Assembly: GCF_014287675.1 (NCBI RefSeq) | Contig: NZ_JACOPQ010000011.1 | Span: forward strand, 60,142 to 124,141 | Source: Lawsonibacter faecis | GTDB lineage: Bacteria; Bacillota; Clostridia; Oscillospirales; Oscillospiraceae | DNA length: 64,000 nt | Reading direction: 5' to 3' | In this document: positions 49,701 through 58,670 of the stretch, in pieces | Numbering within the stretch: position 1 is the first letter of the stretch | Layout of the letters: each line of letters opens with the position of its first letter | The notes under the pieces: generated by a model | Told to the model about the DNA's origin: nothing | The model's database searches: none | What the model saw: the letters and a program-made list of their open reading frames with translations, nothing else | Made by a program: the position numbers and the translations under genes

Positions 49701-50752
49701 TGCAGCCGGAGCCCTTCGAAATTCGCCTCTATGGCGAGCTTGTCACCGCCGAGACCACCACCTACAGCGTCACCGCCGACGGGCTCAAGGTCCTGATTCG
49801 CGCGCTGAAGGAGTATGAGGCCAACTTCGCCGACGTGCTGGCCCTGGCCGGAACCTATGACAGCGAGGAGGAGGCCCTTGCAGCGCAGGCCGGAATCGAC
49901 GAGGCATCCAAGACGCTCTACGCCCAGTACCGCACTGGTAACACCGAGCGGTACATGGTGACCTATGTGGTCAACGACGTGATCTGGGGCGTGCAGAGCT
50001 GTTACGCAGGCAGCACCATCGTTCCCATGACCCATCCCGCCGCTCCGTCCGGCCAGGTATTCGCCGGCTGGACCAATCTGCCCGAGGACCGCATCATGCC
50101 CAGCCATGATTTGACCCTGACAGCCTCCTTCCGGTCGGCTGGCGGCGGGGGTGTGATCTATGTGTCTCCGTCTCCGAAGAAGGATGCCCCCCGGCTTCCC
50201 TTTACCGATGTGGCGGAGGGCGTCTGGTACGCCGTAGCCATTGCCAACATCGTCGACGGGGGCGTAATGGAGGGAGTGGATGCCCAGCGTTTCGCGCCCG
50301 GCGGGGCCATGACCCGGGGCATGACCGCCCAGGCGCTCTACTGCCTGGCGGGGAAGCCGGAGACTGCCGGCCAGGCATCCTTCCTGGATCTGGCGGGCGG
50401 AGTCAGCTATGCCGACGCCGTGGCCTGGGGCGCCGATAAGGGCGTGATTGAGGGCTACAGCGGAGGGATGTTCGGCGGTGAGGACGCCCTGTCCCGCGAA
50501 CAGCTTGCCACCCTGCTCTATCGCTACGCCAGGCTGGTTGACAAACGGGATGCGACCGCTGACACCGGCGTGCTGGAGCAGTTCGCCGACAGCGCCGAGG
50601 TCTCCGGCTGGTCGGCCCAGGCCATGGCCTGGCTTGTATCCAATAAGCTGATTGTCGGCCGCACCGACAACTGCCTGGCCCCCAAGGCTGCCGTTACCCG
50701 CGCGGAAGCGGCGGTCATTCTGGACCGCTACCTCACACTTCAGCCGGCCTGA
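46739..50752 (+). CDS. SLH-anchored exo-sialidase (GH33)
   Basis: This 1337-residue surface enzyme has a signal peptide (1-30) and an N-terminal domain, then a Pro/Glu/Lys linker near 185-205. The sialidase propeller follows, with YFRIPAM at 243-249 (the FRIP motif). Asp boxes are SKDGGETW (282-289), YSDDGGVTW (559-567) and SSDNGLTW (612-619). An arginine lies in CPGRGFTATL, and the likely nucleophile tyrosine in YNYSCLTQLPG. After that come a Big2 Ig-like domain (about 757-838), an unrecognised domain (about 850-1010), an InlB-like segment and three SLH motifs (about 1155-1330). The SLH motifs should bind pyruvylated wall polymers. It likely frees sialic acid from host mucin at the cell surface. 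No sialic-acid catabolic genes are in the window. Confidence 0.9.
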   Translation: MKRQACSRLVAIFLSAIMSAACLPLTVLAAEPAGDSSERLYFSRADNRKGWVIGDTAGELQLKSTTGEVVTELAAGTEYRLYDPGDLSVSGSDTYMNPFDLEGDTVTGDTRTDTRAGTVKLAEGENGGYFIQYTMDGTVLNLTDRTKIRERDGYATVVFAAGGAVEFQITPAGAGKDTFHIWYAGEGSEPDPKPKPEPEPAPEPEQGKFPAPAGQPEEGYTTPDTILSGTSSEPMSDEDVQSYFRIPAMVTLENGWIVAASDLRWPNTNDSPNNLDTIVSVSKDGGETWEWEAVNYFADFAPIQDPTYWSNGAKSKTDSASFIDPALTVDSSGKLWMAVDLQPPNVNLKANAQKAGSGFDENGWLMVGNITESQYGGIVKGTDGLTAETGKTFADAHYLYRVDFKDATATAEKTGESVDLFPIFHRDGKEMETGYYVDASFDIWYDYGAESPDIRPVLCRQKESEHYVQSNLFYLASEWKAYSTSYLMIRSAEVEGDKLVWSDPVLINAGIKLDNERFLVFCPGRGFTATLPNGGERILFQLYDNWTGEGNGGRASTVYSDDGGVTWQRGERTENLGEADSASESQVVRLPNGDLRMYSRNVSNGYIGYADSSDNGLTWGTYKLDKSLAYCNNCMVSFINLEGCLVGPDNTVYENLILASYPRNNYRSDGVIRIGAVGTDEGQSVTWLNKDTVRFKGRYNYSCLTQLPGTEGFAVLYEQDTQLSPTKGVMAMNFVKLTPADLLGSGWVLTAEKPTVPVTLTVDTAMIDLDYNGSKTVTPKYSPADARVAWASSDESVATVADGVITAAGAGTATITLSVTYGPLTRTAAIEVLVQPEGGLTLPEEFKSALTSTTIPGTTRYVLDEDGVEESKPYIVYALSGERVMHNNTNKNATDHCRPTMDGEQMIANHAADSWSPTDDLWRLEEQEDGAFVFKSITNGKYLTAAASGSQLALGDAAVPFTVTHQGNGVYHVGNGGKYLAFSSGWRMQPEPFEIRLYGELVTAETTTYSVTADGLKVLIRALKEYEANFADVLALAGTYDSEEEALAAQAGIDEASKTLYAQYRTGNTERYMVTYVVNDVIWGVQSCYAGSTIVPMTHPAAPSGQVFAGWTNLPEDRIMPSHDLTLTASFRSAGGGGVIYVSPSPKKDAPRLPFTDVAEGVWYAVAIANIVDGGVMEGVDAQRFAPGGAMTRGMTAQALYCLAGKPETAGQASFLDLAGGVSYADAVAWGADKGVIEGYSGGMFGGEDALSREQLATLLYRYARLVDKRDATADTGVLEQFADSAEVSGWSAQAMAWLVSNKLIVGRTDNCLAPKAAVTRAEAAVILDRYLTLQPA

Positions 50753-50844
50753 GGACCCCATGGGCTGGAAACAAGCCGCTGTCCGCGCAGGATATCAAAC
50801 GATAGGTTGAATAACCTGTGCGATACTCGAATAGGAGGCGCGTT

Positions 50845-53800
50845 ATGAAGAAACGAATCCTGTCAGTCCTGCTGGCGCTCAGCATGGCGCTGACGCTGCT
50901 GCCGGGCGCGGCATTTGCCGCGGGGGAGGACGTCCCACCCACGGAGAAGCCTGCCATCAATGCCGATACGGAACTGTACCAGGTGGAGGTTATGTGTGAG
51001 GAGGAGCCTGCCCACTACTGGTCCTACCCCAGCGCGCATGGCTGGAATACCACGGCCGACCAGTTTACGGTCGGTGAAATCAGGGCGAACGACCTGGATA
51101 ACGGGACGGCGGAGCAGTACCCTTATATCTGCCCCGTCACGCCTGCAGATACGATGGAGTATTATCTGGCAGAGGTTAACGCCAAAGCGGAGGGCCACCG
51201 GGCGGTCACGGCGCAGGCGGACTACCCCGTCGCCTACTACTACTGGAACAGCACGGACGGCTGGACCCTTCTGCGGGATAAGCAGCCGGATACCAACGTG
51301 ACCTTTAATCAGGGAAACGAAAAACACGAGGGCACTCTGCATGTCTATGTCACCTGCGCTGAAGCGCCCGATCCCGGCACCGGAACGGAGCCGGAGGAGG
51401 GCAAGCCTGCCGCCAAGCCCACTGTGCAGGAGGCCGACCTCTATCAGGTTGAGATCGTCTGCCGGGACAAGGGCGAGAGCGGGAAGGACACACACTGGTG
51501 GAGCGCCGTCAGCGAGAACGGCTGGTCACAGTGGGTGAACGATTTCACCGTGGGCGAAATTGAGGAGAACACCGGCTACCGGCCGGAGACCTACCCCTGG
51601 CGCTGCCCGGTGACCCCCAAGGGGAGCCTGAACGACTACCTCGGCAAGCTCAGCACCAAGACCGGCGAACCCCACAAGCTGGTCACCGCCAACCTGCCTG
51701 TGGCCTACTATTACTACAGCGCCGCCGACGCGAGCTGGACGTTTATCAAGGACCAGGCCGCCAACCCTAACTGCACCGTGTCCGCTGACGGCAAAAATAC
51801 CTGGTATCTGTCCATTGAGGCCACCTGCGCGGAGGTGGAGGAGCCCGGCGGGACCCAGTGGCTCACCTCCCTGAACGTCCCCGGCTACGACCTGTTCATG
51901 AAGGACCCCACGGCCCTGCCCGCCACAGCGGGGGGCAAGCATCTGATCCTGGCCCAGAGCGGCGCGGAGGGGGACACTGACGTCTATGCCCTGTACCTCA
52001 ACCCGGATAAGGCGTGCCAGCCCAACAACGGCGTCATCAAGGGACAGGGCGTTGTGACCGCCAGGCTGGGCCTGGAGAACGGCGAGCTGGTGGGCTACCT
52101 GCTGGGTGAGGAACCCGTCAGACTGACCCTGGACCAGCTGCTGATGACCGTCACCGCCACCGAGGGGGGCTACCAGATTTCAAACGGCGGCAGATATTTG
52201 AACATGGGTGCAGCCATGGTGGGCGACCCCTTCGACCTGGCCGTCACCGCCAGAGCGGAGACAGGCGGCGCCTATAAGATCATCGGCGCATCCAACCGCG
52301 TGCTCACCCTCTTCATCTGGGGCCAGAACAGCACAAACGATAAGTGGATGAGCAACTTCTGGGGTCCCGTCGCGGATAATGGTCAATTCAGCATAAATGG
52401 CTCCGCCTATATCTACTTCCTGCACGAGCATATTGACGACGGCAAGACCGTGGCCGCCTATGACGCAACCGGCGGCGAGATCGCGGCAATAGACGGCGCG
52501 TTCACCATCCCCACCGGCGGCTATATTGAGGTGGAGGGGGAGAAGACCTTTACCGTGCCCGACTTTGTCCGGAACGTCACCCTGCCCCAGAACCGGGCCT
52601 CCATGCTGAAGATGAACAGCGACGGCGGCTTCGGCGTGATGGGCTGTGAAATAACCATGCTGGACGGCTCCACCACCACCGGCATCGACCGCTCCGGCCA
52701 GGCGGGGGGCAAGGTGAGCTTTGCCCGCACCGCCGACAACCGCCTCTACTTTGCCGGTGAGGGCGGGATGGAGAACTACTCCTCCAAGAACACCAGCACC
52801 CCGCCCTGGCTCAACGGCGTTGCAGATCGGACGCTGAGGTCCGTCTCCATCGGCGCTGGAGTCACCAGCGTGGGCAGCAACGCCTTCAAGGGTACCTCGC
52901 TGACCTCCGTCACCCTGGGCGAAGGGGTGGGGACCATCGGCGACAGCGCCTTTGAGAGTACCCGCATCGGCTCCATTGAGATTCCAAACACTGTAACCGA
53001 TATCGGCGTCAACGCCTTCAAGGGCTGCCTGGAGCTTCGAAGCGTCACCCTGCCCGAGAGTGTGATTTCCATCGGTTCCAACGCCTTTGCCAACTGCACC
53101 CGGCTGCGCAGCGTGACGGTTGCCGGGACGCTGGGCAACATACCCAACGGCGCGTTCCAGTCCATGAGCGGGCACAGCCGGATGAACCTGGTGATCCAGG
53201 GAGCCGCCCCCGCCGCCGCCTACCACGACTATGAGGGGATGCTGCCCTTCCTCCATCAGAACGGCGCCATTGTGTACACCCAGGACACGCCCGGCGAATC
53301 CCTGGTGAAGTCCGGCGGCAGTGACGCCTACTTCGCTGTCACCGGCGGAGTGGATTTGTCCGGCATTGAGCTGCGCTGCGGTGAGCTGCCCACGCTGCCC
53401 GCCAGGGACAACGTCCCCTTCTCAGGCTGGCAGATCGGCGCCACCAATGCGGCGGTGCCCGGGGATACCGCCGTGTCCGGCCAGCCGGCGGGCACCGTGT
53501 TTACCGCCCGGTGGGGCGGCGAGTACGCCGTGGCCTGCACCGTGACCATCGACGGCGTGGGCTACACCGTGGCACAGGGTCAGACTATGGGTGAGCAGAT
53601 GCCCGCCGACCCCACCCGGGAGGGCTACCGCTTCGCCGGCTGGGTGGATGGCAGCGGCGCGGCCTTCACCGCAGACACCCCCATTTCCGGCAACACTATG
53701 GTTACCTCCACATGGACGGCGATTCCCGTCTTCACCGTGACCTTCAACGCCAACGGCGGCGTGCTGGGCGGGCAGGGCAGCATCACCGTCTACGAGGGCG

Positions 53801-54579
53801 AGGAACTCACACTCAGCCAAATTCCCAACGTAGCCCGCAAGGGGTACACCCTGGACGGCTGGTTCACCGCCGATGGACAGCGCTTCCTGGGCGCTGCCAT
53901 CACCGCCGACGTTACCCTCACCGCGCAGTGGAGCGAGCAGGGCAGCGATCCGGCGGTCCCTCCTGAGGAGGGACCAGTGGTTGTCCGGCCCAGGCCGGAC
54001 AAGAATCCTGAAAACCATGTGGACCCGCTCCCCTTCGTGGATGTGGCTCCGGATGCGTGGTATGCCTCCGCTGTGGCCTACGTCTACAGCGAGAACCTGA
54101 TGCGGGGCACCAGCGCGCTGACCTTCGAGCCCGCCGGTATCCTCAATCGCGGCATGATGGCGCAGCTGCTCTACAACCTGGCCGGGGAGCCGGAGATCAC
54201 CGCCTGGCCTGCCTTTACCGACCTGAGGCCCGGCGCGTATTATACCGACGCGGTGGCCTGGTGCGCCGCCAACAGCGTGATCAACGGCTACAGTGACGGT
54301 ATCTTCGGCGGCGAGGATGTGCTGACCCGGGAACAGATGGTTGTCATGCTCCACCGCTATGCCAAGGGCCGGGACAAGGCCGGGCCTGTGGATTTGACTG
54401 TGCTGAACGCTTTCGCCGACGCAGGCGGCGTCTCGGGCTGGGCCGCCGAGTCCATGGCGTGGGCTGTGGAGGGCGGCCTGCTGAAGGGGCGCGGCGACAG
54501 CCTGGCGCCTCTGGCGGAAATCAGCCGCGCTGAGGCCGCCGCCATTCTGGAGCGCTGTGCCAAGCTGCTTCACGCCTGA
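50845..54579 (+). CDS. SLH surface protein with LRR_5, InlB repeats and a tandem N-terminal domain
   Basis: The 1244-residue protein has a signal peptide (1-25). Two related domains of about 130 residues follow (about 43-172 and 198-335); each starts LYQVE and ends with a YVTCAE- or EATCAE-like sequence. Then comes a domain with GGKHLILAQSGAEGDTD resembling part of the sialidase. BspA-type leucine-rich repeats (LRR_5) lie at about 660-790, with SVTLGEGVGTIGDSAFEST and SVTLPESVISIGSNAFANC. InlB/Flg_new repeats are at about 850-1035 and three SLH motifs at 1061-1244. No catalytic motif is seen. TAGGAGG precedes the ATG. It is probably cotranscribed with the sialidase and may bind host glycans or proteins. 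Confidence 0.86.
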   Translation: MKKRILSVLLALSMALTLLPGAAFAAGEDVPPTEKPAINADTELYQVEVMCEEEPAHYWSYPSAHGWNTTADQFTVGEIRANDLDNGTAEQYPYICPVTPADTMEYYLAEVNAKAEGHRAVTAQADYPVAYYYWNSTDGWTLLRDKQPDTNVTFNQGNEKHEGTLHVYVTCAEAPDPGTGTEPEEGKPAAKPTVQEADLYQVEIVCRDKGESGKDTHWWSAVSENGWSQWVNDFTVGEIEENTGYRPETYPWRCPVTPKGSLNDYLGKLSTKTGEPHKLVTANLPVAYYYYSAADASWTFIKDQAANPNCTVSADGKNTWYLSIEATCAEVEEPGGTQWLTSLNVPGYDLFMKDPTALPATAGGKHLILAQSGAEGDTDVYALYLNPDKACQPNNGVIKGQGVVTARLGLENGELVGYLLGEEPVRLTLDQLLMTVTATEGGYQISNGGRYLNMGAAMVGDPFDLAVTARAETGGAYKIIGASNRVLTLFIWGQNSTNDKWMSNFWGPVADNGQFSINGSAYIYFLHEHIDDGKTVAAYDATGGEIAAIDGAFTIPTGGYIEVEGEKTFTVPDFVRNVTLPQNRASMLKMNSDGGFGVMGCEITMLDGSTTTGIDRSGQAGGKVSFARTADNRLYFAGEGGMENYSSKNTSTPPWLNGVADRTLRSVSIGAGVTSVGSNAFKGTSLTSVTLGEGVGTIGDSAFESTRIGSIEIPNTVTDIGVNAFKGCLELRSVTLPESVISIGSNAFANCTRLRSVTVAGTLGNIPNGAFQSMSGHSRMNLVIQGAAPAAAYHDYEGMLPFLHQNGAIVYTQDTPGESLVKSGGSDAYFAVTGGVDLSGIELRCGELPTLPARDNVPFSGWQIGATNAAVPGDTAVSGQPAGTVFTARWGGEYAVACTVTIDGVGYTVAQGQTMGEQMPADPTREGYRFAGWVDGSGAAFTADTPISGNTMVTSTWTAIPVFTVTFNANGGVLGGQGSITVYEGEELTLSQIPNVARKGYTLDGWFTADGQRFLGAAITADVTLTAQWSEQGSDPAVPPEEGPVVVRPRPDKNPENHVDPLPFVDVAPDAWYASAVAYVYSENLMRGTSALTFEPAGILNRGMMAQLLYNLAGEPEITAWPAFTDLRPGAYYTDAVAWCAANSVINGYSDGIFGGEDVLTREQMVVMLHRYAKGRDKAGPVDLTVLNAFADAGGVSGWAAESMAWAVEGGLLKGRGDSLAPLAEISRAEAAAILERCAKLLHA

Positions 54580-54643
54580 CCCGGAGCGGACGAAGCGCAA
54601 ACGCTGTCTGTTAGACGGACACCTTTTGAAAAGGGGTAAAGGT

Positions 54644-57433
54644 ATGAAAACTAAAAGGCTTAGCCGGGTCGTTTCGCTCATCCTCGCCACCGCCATGCTC
54701 TGCACAATGGCGGTCTCCGGGGCTGTCGCTGCCTCTGCGGCGAACGATACCTATGAAAAAACCAACCTGATCGCGGACCCGGGGTTCGATCTGCCCGACG
54801 GCTTCGTGACGAACAACGAGATCGGCCGCTGGAACAACTGGCTGGTTCAGCAGTCTAAAACCGGCGGGCGCGGCGGGAGCAGCTGCGTCAAGTTCAATGA
54901 TGACGCGCAGAGCCGTGTGGATGGCTCCGGCTTGCGTTACAACATCGACGGCTCCACCCTCCAGCCGGGGATGACCTACACCTTCTCCATCTGGGCCAAG
55001 GTGGAGCGCGGCGACGACATCCTTGAAATCTCCGTCAAGGACTATGCCGGCCAGGGCAGCAAGACTATGGTAAAGGCCGCCGGGAACGAGTGGAGGCAGT
55101 ACTCCGTGGAGTTCACTTTTACCGGCGGCAACCCCGTTCTCGATCTTTACAACAATGTCTGGAACGAGGGCAAGGAGCTCGCCGTGGCCTATGTGGATGA
55201 CGCGAGCCTGGTCTCCGCCAGCCCCGTGGAGGGCGCTCACATTGAAAACGGCGTCATCACCGTGACGGGCGAGGGGCTGAATCTGAGCGGCTTCACCGCC
55301 GTATACACCTCTAGCCTGAACCCCGGAGACGCCAAAATCCTGGAGCTGACGGAGAAGGACGGCAAGTTGACCTTCGCTCCCATCGCCGCCGCCCCCCTGG
55401 CGCAGACCATCACCGTGATTCTCACCTATGAGGGCGAGAGCATCAACCTCAGCTTCGAAATTGCTGCTTCCGGTGAAGCTGTCATCCCCACCCGGGTGGA
55501 TGAGGTGGACGTGGTCAACGGCGTCGCCACCATTACTCTGAAGGAAGTCCCCACCATGGCCCCCACCGCGGGCGACTTCCGCTTTGACCTGAAGGTGGAC
55601 GGCGGCAAGGCCGCTTTCCGGATGACCGGCCTTGCCTACGACAACAGCAGGACTGTTACCGTGAGCTTTGAGCCGGTGTCAGCCAGCCTGAGTGCCGACA
55701 GGATCGTAGAGCTCACCGTAACAGCCGGCGGTGTCAGCGCTGCCGACGGCTTCACAGTGGAAAAGGGAACCCGGCGGACTTACTATGTGTCCAGTTCCGC
55801 CGGCAGCGACCTGAACGACGGCCTGACACCGGAGACCCCCTTCCAGACCATCGACAAGCTGAACACCCTGAACTTCGTCCCCGGCGACTACATCCTTTTC
55901 AAGACCGGCGACACCTTCGTGGGTATGCTGCGACCCAGCGGCTCCGGGGCGGAGGGGGCGCCCATCGTGGTATCCAGCTACGGCGAGGGCGAGCGTCCCG
56001 TTCTCCAACCCGATCCCGAGGGCGTGTTTGAATATGCCCTGGGCGCCGGTTCCGTGGTCACCCGCAGGGTCAACGGCACCATTTGGCTGGAAAATGTGGA
56101 CCACTGGGAGATTCGTGACCTGGAGCTCCACGACCCCTCCTACGACCCCGAGTTCTATCTCGTGGGCAATCTGGAGGTCTACAACGCGGCTGTCCGGGTG
56201 GTGAACGTGGACCAGGGCGATTTAAGCCACTTTGTCTTCGACAACCTGGTCATCCACGGCTTCCGCGGCCCCGGCATCAACGCCGGAAAGACCAGCGGCG
56301 GCATCCAGTTCAATGTGGGTACCCAGGCGGCGGTTCCCGTCCCCTCCTGCTTTGTGGATGTGAGTATCACCAACTGCGAGATTTACCAGTGCGGCCGCGA
56401 CGGCGTCAACTCCCTGAGCGTCTGGGGCTACCGCCGGTATACCGACACCGGCAGCGCCTGGCCCAGCTTCCCCAGCGCCGAGTATAACAGCAAGTACTCC
56501 TACTATCCCAGCCGCAATTTCTACATGGCCAACTGCAGCATCCACGAGATTGACGGCGATGGCCTGATTGTGGACTCCTGGTTCAACGCGGTTGCGGAGA
56601 ACAATACCGTTTCCCGCTGCGCCATCCATATCTCCGACCCCTTCCGCGCGGCCGTGGGCATGTTCAACTGGAACTCGGACAACGTGGTATTCCAGTATAA
56701 CGAGTGCTACGCCAACGGCACCAACGCCACCCGCCACAAGGTGGGCGACACCAATGTGGAGCAAGGCGTCATCATCCAGGACGGTCAGGGCATTGAGGTG
56801 GATGCCCTGAACCAGAATACCTGGGTGCAGTATAACTATCTCCACGACAACGCGGCCTTCATGATGCTGTGTACCGAGTCGGCCATGTATACCTCCATCA
56901 ACACCTATATCCGCTATAATGTGACCGAGAACGACGGCTGCAACCTGCCCAACACCAACGGCGGCATGAGCTGGTTTCTCAACGGCAGCAGCGGCATCAA
57001 CACTCAGGTCTACAACAACACCTGCATCCTGGGCAGCAGCGCTCTGAAGAACAACCAGCTCTACCTGCTCAAATACAATTCGGGCCAGTACCGGTTCTAC
57101 AATAATATCTTCTGTTACACCGGCGACACTCCGGTGGGGGTGACCTCCTGGCAGGACAGCGGCGACTGGCAGAGCAACCTGTTTATCAACATCACCGGGC
57201 TGCCCGCCGAGGACGATGCCGCCCACCCGAACCTTTCACTGACCAGGGAGGAGGGCGAGGCCCTCTTCGCCGGCGGCAGCGGCGCGGACGCCTATCGCCT
57301 GACCTCTGGCGCATACAGCGGCAAGGGCGCCATTCTGCCCAGCATGGACGATGGAATGTTCAGCGGCGTGGATCTGGCGGGGAGCGCCGTCCCCTCCGCT
57401 CCCGGCATCGGCGCTTTCGAGTACGCCGGGTAA
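54644..57433 (+). CDS. Secreted multidomain protein with right-handed beta-helix
   Basis: The 929-residue protein has a signal peptide (1-32), a carbohydrate-binding-like jelly roll (about 38-190, with LIADPGFDLPDG and TYTFSIWAKVE) and Ig-like strands (about 195-385). A long parallel beta-helix region follows from about residue 390. That part opens with TYYVSSSAGSDLNDGLTPET, a sequence typical of beta-helix polysaccharide lyases and glycosidases. There are no SLH motifs, so unlike its neighbours it may be released or held by other means. Aspartates in VDSWFNAV and GQGIEVDALN are possible active-site residues. The substrate is unknown. It is probably cotranscribed with the two SLH proteins upstream. 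Confidence 0.82.
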   Translation: MKTKRLSRVVSLILATAMLCTMAVSGAVAASAANDTYEKTNLIADPGFDLPDGFVTNNEIGRWNNWLVQQSKTGGRGGSSCVKFNDDAQSRVDGSGLRYNIDGSTLQPGMTYTFSIWAKVERGDDILEISVKDYAGQGSKTMVKAAGNEWRQYSVEFTFTGGNPVLDLYNNVWNEGKELAVAYVDDASLVSASPVEGAHIENGVITVTGEGLNLSGFTAVYTSSLNPGDAKILELTEKDGKLTFAPIAAAPLAQTITVILTYEGESINLSFEIAASGEAVIPTRVDEVDVVNGVATITLKEVPTMAPTAGDFRFDLKVDGGKAAFRMTGLAYDNSRTVTVSFEPVSASLSADRIVELTVTAGGVSAADGFTVEKGTRRTYYVSSSAGSDLNDGLTPETPFQTIDKLNTLNFVPGDYILFKTGDTFVGMLRPSGSGAEGAPIVVSSYGEGERPVLQPDPEGVFEYALGAGSVVTRRVNGTIWLENVDHWEIRDLELHDPSYDPEFYLVGNLEVYNAAVRVVNVDQGDLSHFVFDNLVIHGFRGPGINAGKTSGGIQFNVGTQAAVPVPSCFVDVSITNCEIYQCGRDGVNSLSVWGYRRYTDTGSAWPSFPSAEYNSKYSYYPSRNFYMANCSIHEIDGDGLIVDSWFNAVAENNTVSRCAIHISDPFRAAVGMFNWNSDNVVFQYNECYANGTNATRHKVGDTNVEQGVIIQDGQGIEVDALNQNTWVQYNYLHDNAAFMMLCTESAMYTSINTYIRYNVTENDGCNLPNTNGGMSWFLNGSSGINTQVYNNTCILGSSALKNNQLYLLKYNSGQYRFYNNIFCYTGDTPVGVTSWQDSGDWQSNLFINITGLPAEDDAAHPNLSLTREEGEALFAGGSGADAYRLTSGAYSGKGAILPSMDDGMFSGVDLAGSAVPSAPGIGAFEYAG

Positions 57434-57463
57434 GCGCCGGGCCCTCAGGAGCAGTCTTAACGG

Positions 57464-57498
57464 CAACGGGGAGACCGGCTTCCGCCGGCCCCCCGTTG
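57464..57498 (+). terminator. Terminator-like hairpin after the beta-helix gene
   Basis: CAACGGGG-AGA-CCGGC pairs with GCCGG-CC-CCCCGTTG across a four-base loop, followed by TCCCCTCGTTT. Confidence 0.6.
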
Positions 57499-57506
57499 TC
57501 CCCTCG

Positions 57507-57536
57507 TTTACTGCCGGGGGAGAGATGTGGTATACT
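57507..57536 (+). promoter_or_regulatory. Promoter of the parvulin-like gene
   Basis: TTTACT (57507-57512), an 18-base spacer and TATACT (57531-57536), 31 bases before the start codon. Confidence 0.6.
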
Positions 57537-57567
57537 ACCTTCAGTGGAATTGATTGGGGTGACCAGG

Positions 57568-58476
57568 ATGGCAAAGCAAAAGGGAGGCCGGGTGGGACAG
57601 GCTGTGCCCCGCAACAGGCTTTGGATTGCGGCGGTTGCAGCGGCAGTAATTGTACTCGCAGTGATTGTGTGGGCTGCCGTACAGTATGGGCTGCCGGCCC
57701 CGGCTGCTGCAGAGAATTTGATGGCCGAGCTGTCCTCCTATCAGGGGGCCATCCGCACGGTGGGCCGGGAGGAATATAATTTTTTTAGCGATTATGTGAA
57801 GAAGAACCTGCCTGCCGCCGGCTCGGGCGAGGCGCAGGAGCAGCTCACACGGGACTACATTAACAAGGTAAATGCCAAGTTCTCTCTGGGCAACCACCTG
57901 GGGGTGTGCAGTCCCTTTGAATTTGCCGCCATGGAGCTGCGTATGGAGCAGGAGAACACCATCCGCGGCGCCAAGGCGGACAGCGGCGAAACGGTATATG
58001 GCGTCACCGGTTTCACCCTGGAGACCTATTTCCGCTATCTGGAGAGCACCCTGGAGGAGGACATTTTAAACTATCTGGTAGAGTACGCCGACCAGGATAT
58101 GCTGGAGCAGGCGAGGGTCTATTACGACGCCCACCGGTCCTCCTTTGAGCAGCTGGTATCCATTACCTATGAGCTGGAAGAAAACGGCGAGGCCACCACC
58201 GAGACGCTGTCCAGCGCCGGGATGCGTACCCTGGAGAAGGGGGATGAGACCCTGGCGGAGTTCCTCTACAACGCCCAGCCCGGAGAGACGCTGGACTATC
58301 AGTCCCCTGACGGCGCGCCCCGACACGCTGCCCTGGTTGACGCGGTGTATGAGATCCCCGGGTTTGATGACGCAGTATCTGCTGCGGTGCACGCCTGGCT
58401 GAATGTGGAGGTTATGGACGCTCTGTACGAGACCGTCGCAGAAAACGCTCCCGTTGCCTTTGATTTTGACTTTTGA
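57568..58476 (+). CDS. Membrane-anchored parvulin/SurA-like protein
   Basis: The 302-residue protein has a basic start, then one membrane helix (about 19-42), and an extracellular region rich in charged helices. VYYDAHRSSFEQLVSITYEL in the second half is reminiscent of the linker and strand that begin parvulin-type prolyl isomerase domains, and the N-terminal part has SurA-like helices. Catalytic residues of parvulins are not convincing. It could be a chaperone for the large secreted proteins encoded on both sides. The start has only a weak GGGGTGA site and a GTG in frame nearby is possible. Confidence 0.6.
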   Translation: MAKQKGGRVGQAVPRNRLWIAAVAAAVIVLAVIVWAAVQYGLPAPAAAENLMAELSSYQGAIRTVGREEYNFFSDYVKKNLPAAGSGEAQEQLTRDYINKVNAKFSLGNHLGVCSPFEFAAMELRMEQENTIRGAKADSGETVYGVTGFTLETYFRYLESTLEEDILNYLVEYADQDMLEQARVYYDAHRSSFEQLVSITYELEENGEATTETLSSAGMRTLEKGDETLAEFLYNAQPGETLDYQSPDGAPRHAALVDAVYEIPGFDDAVSAAVHAWLNVEVMDALYETVAENAPVAFDFDF

Positions 58477-58627
58477 CGTGCAGGAGGTCATCCGTGCCGG
58501 TCGCTTTCTGGCAGCACAAATAATTCCGGATTGCACTGATATACCGGAAGACGGAATTTCCATCAAAGGGATTTACGGCGATGAGGACCGCCGGAAGGCG
58601 GGCGCTTGACAAGGCGCAAGCCGGAGT

Positions 58628-58670
58628 GTAAAAGCAAGGGGCCCGGTATCACCGGGCCCCTTGCTTTTAC
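58628..58670. terminator. Bidirectional terminator between convergent genes
   Basis: Perfect 20-base arms (58628-58647 and 58651-58670) with loop ATC are rich in T or A at their ends, so both strands show GC-rich stem then CTTTTAC. It serves the plus-strand parvulin-like gene and the minus-strand SLH gene, whose stop codon lies inside the stem. Confidence 0.9.

Noticed and set aside
48191..50761. An 856-codon open frame on the minus strand opposite the sialidase
   Set aside because: It is a composition artefact opposite an authentic GH33/SLH gene, with no motif or ribosome-binding site.
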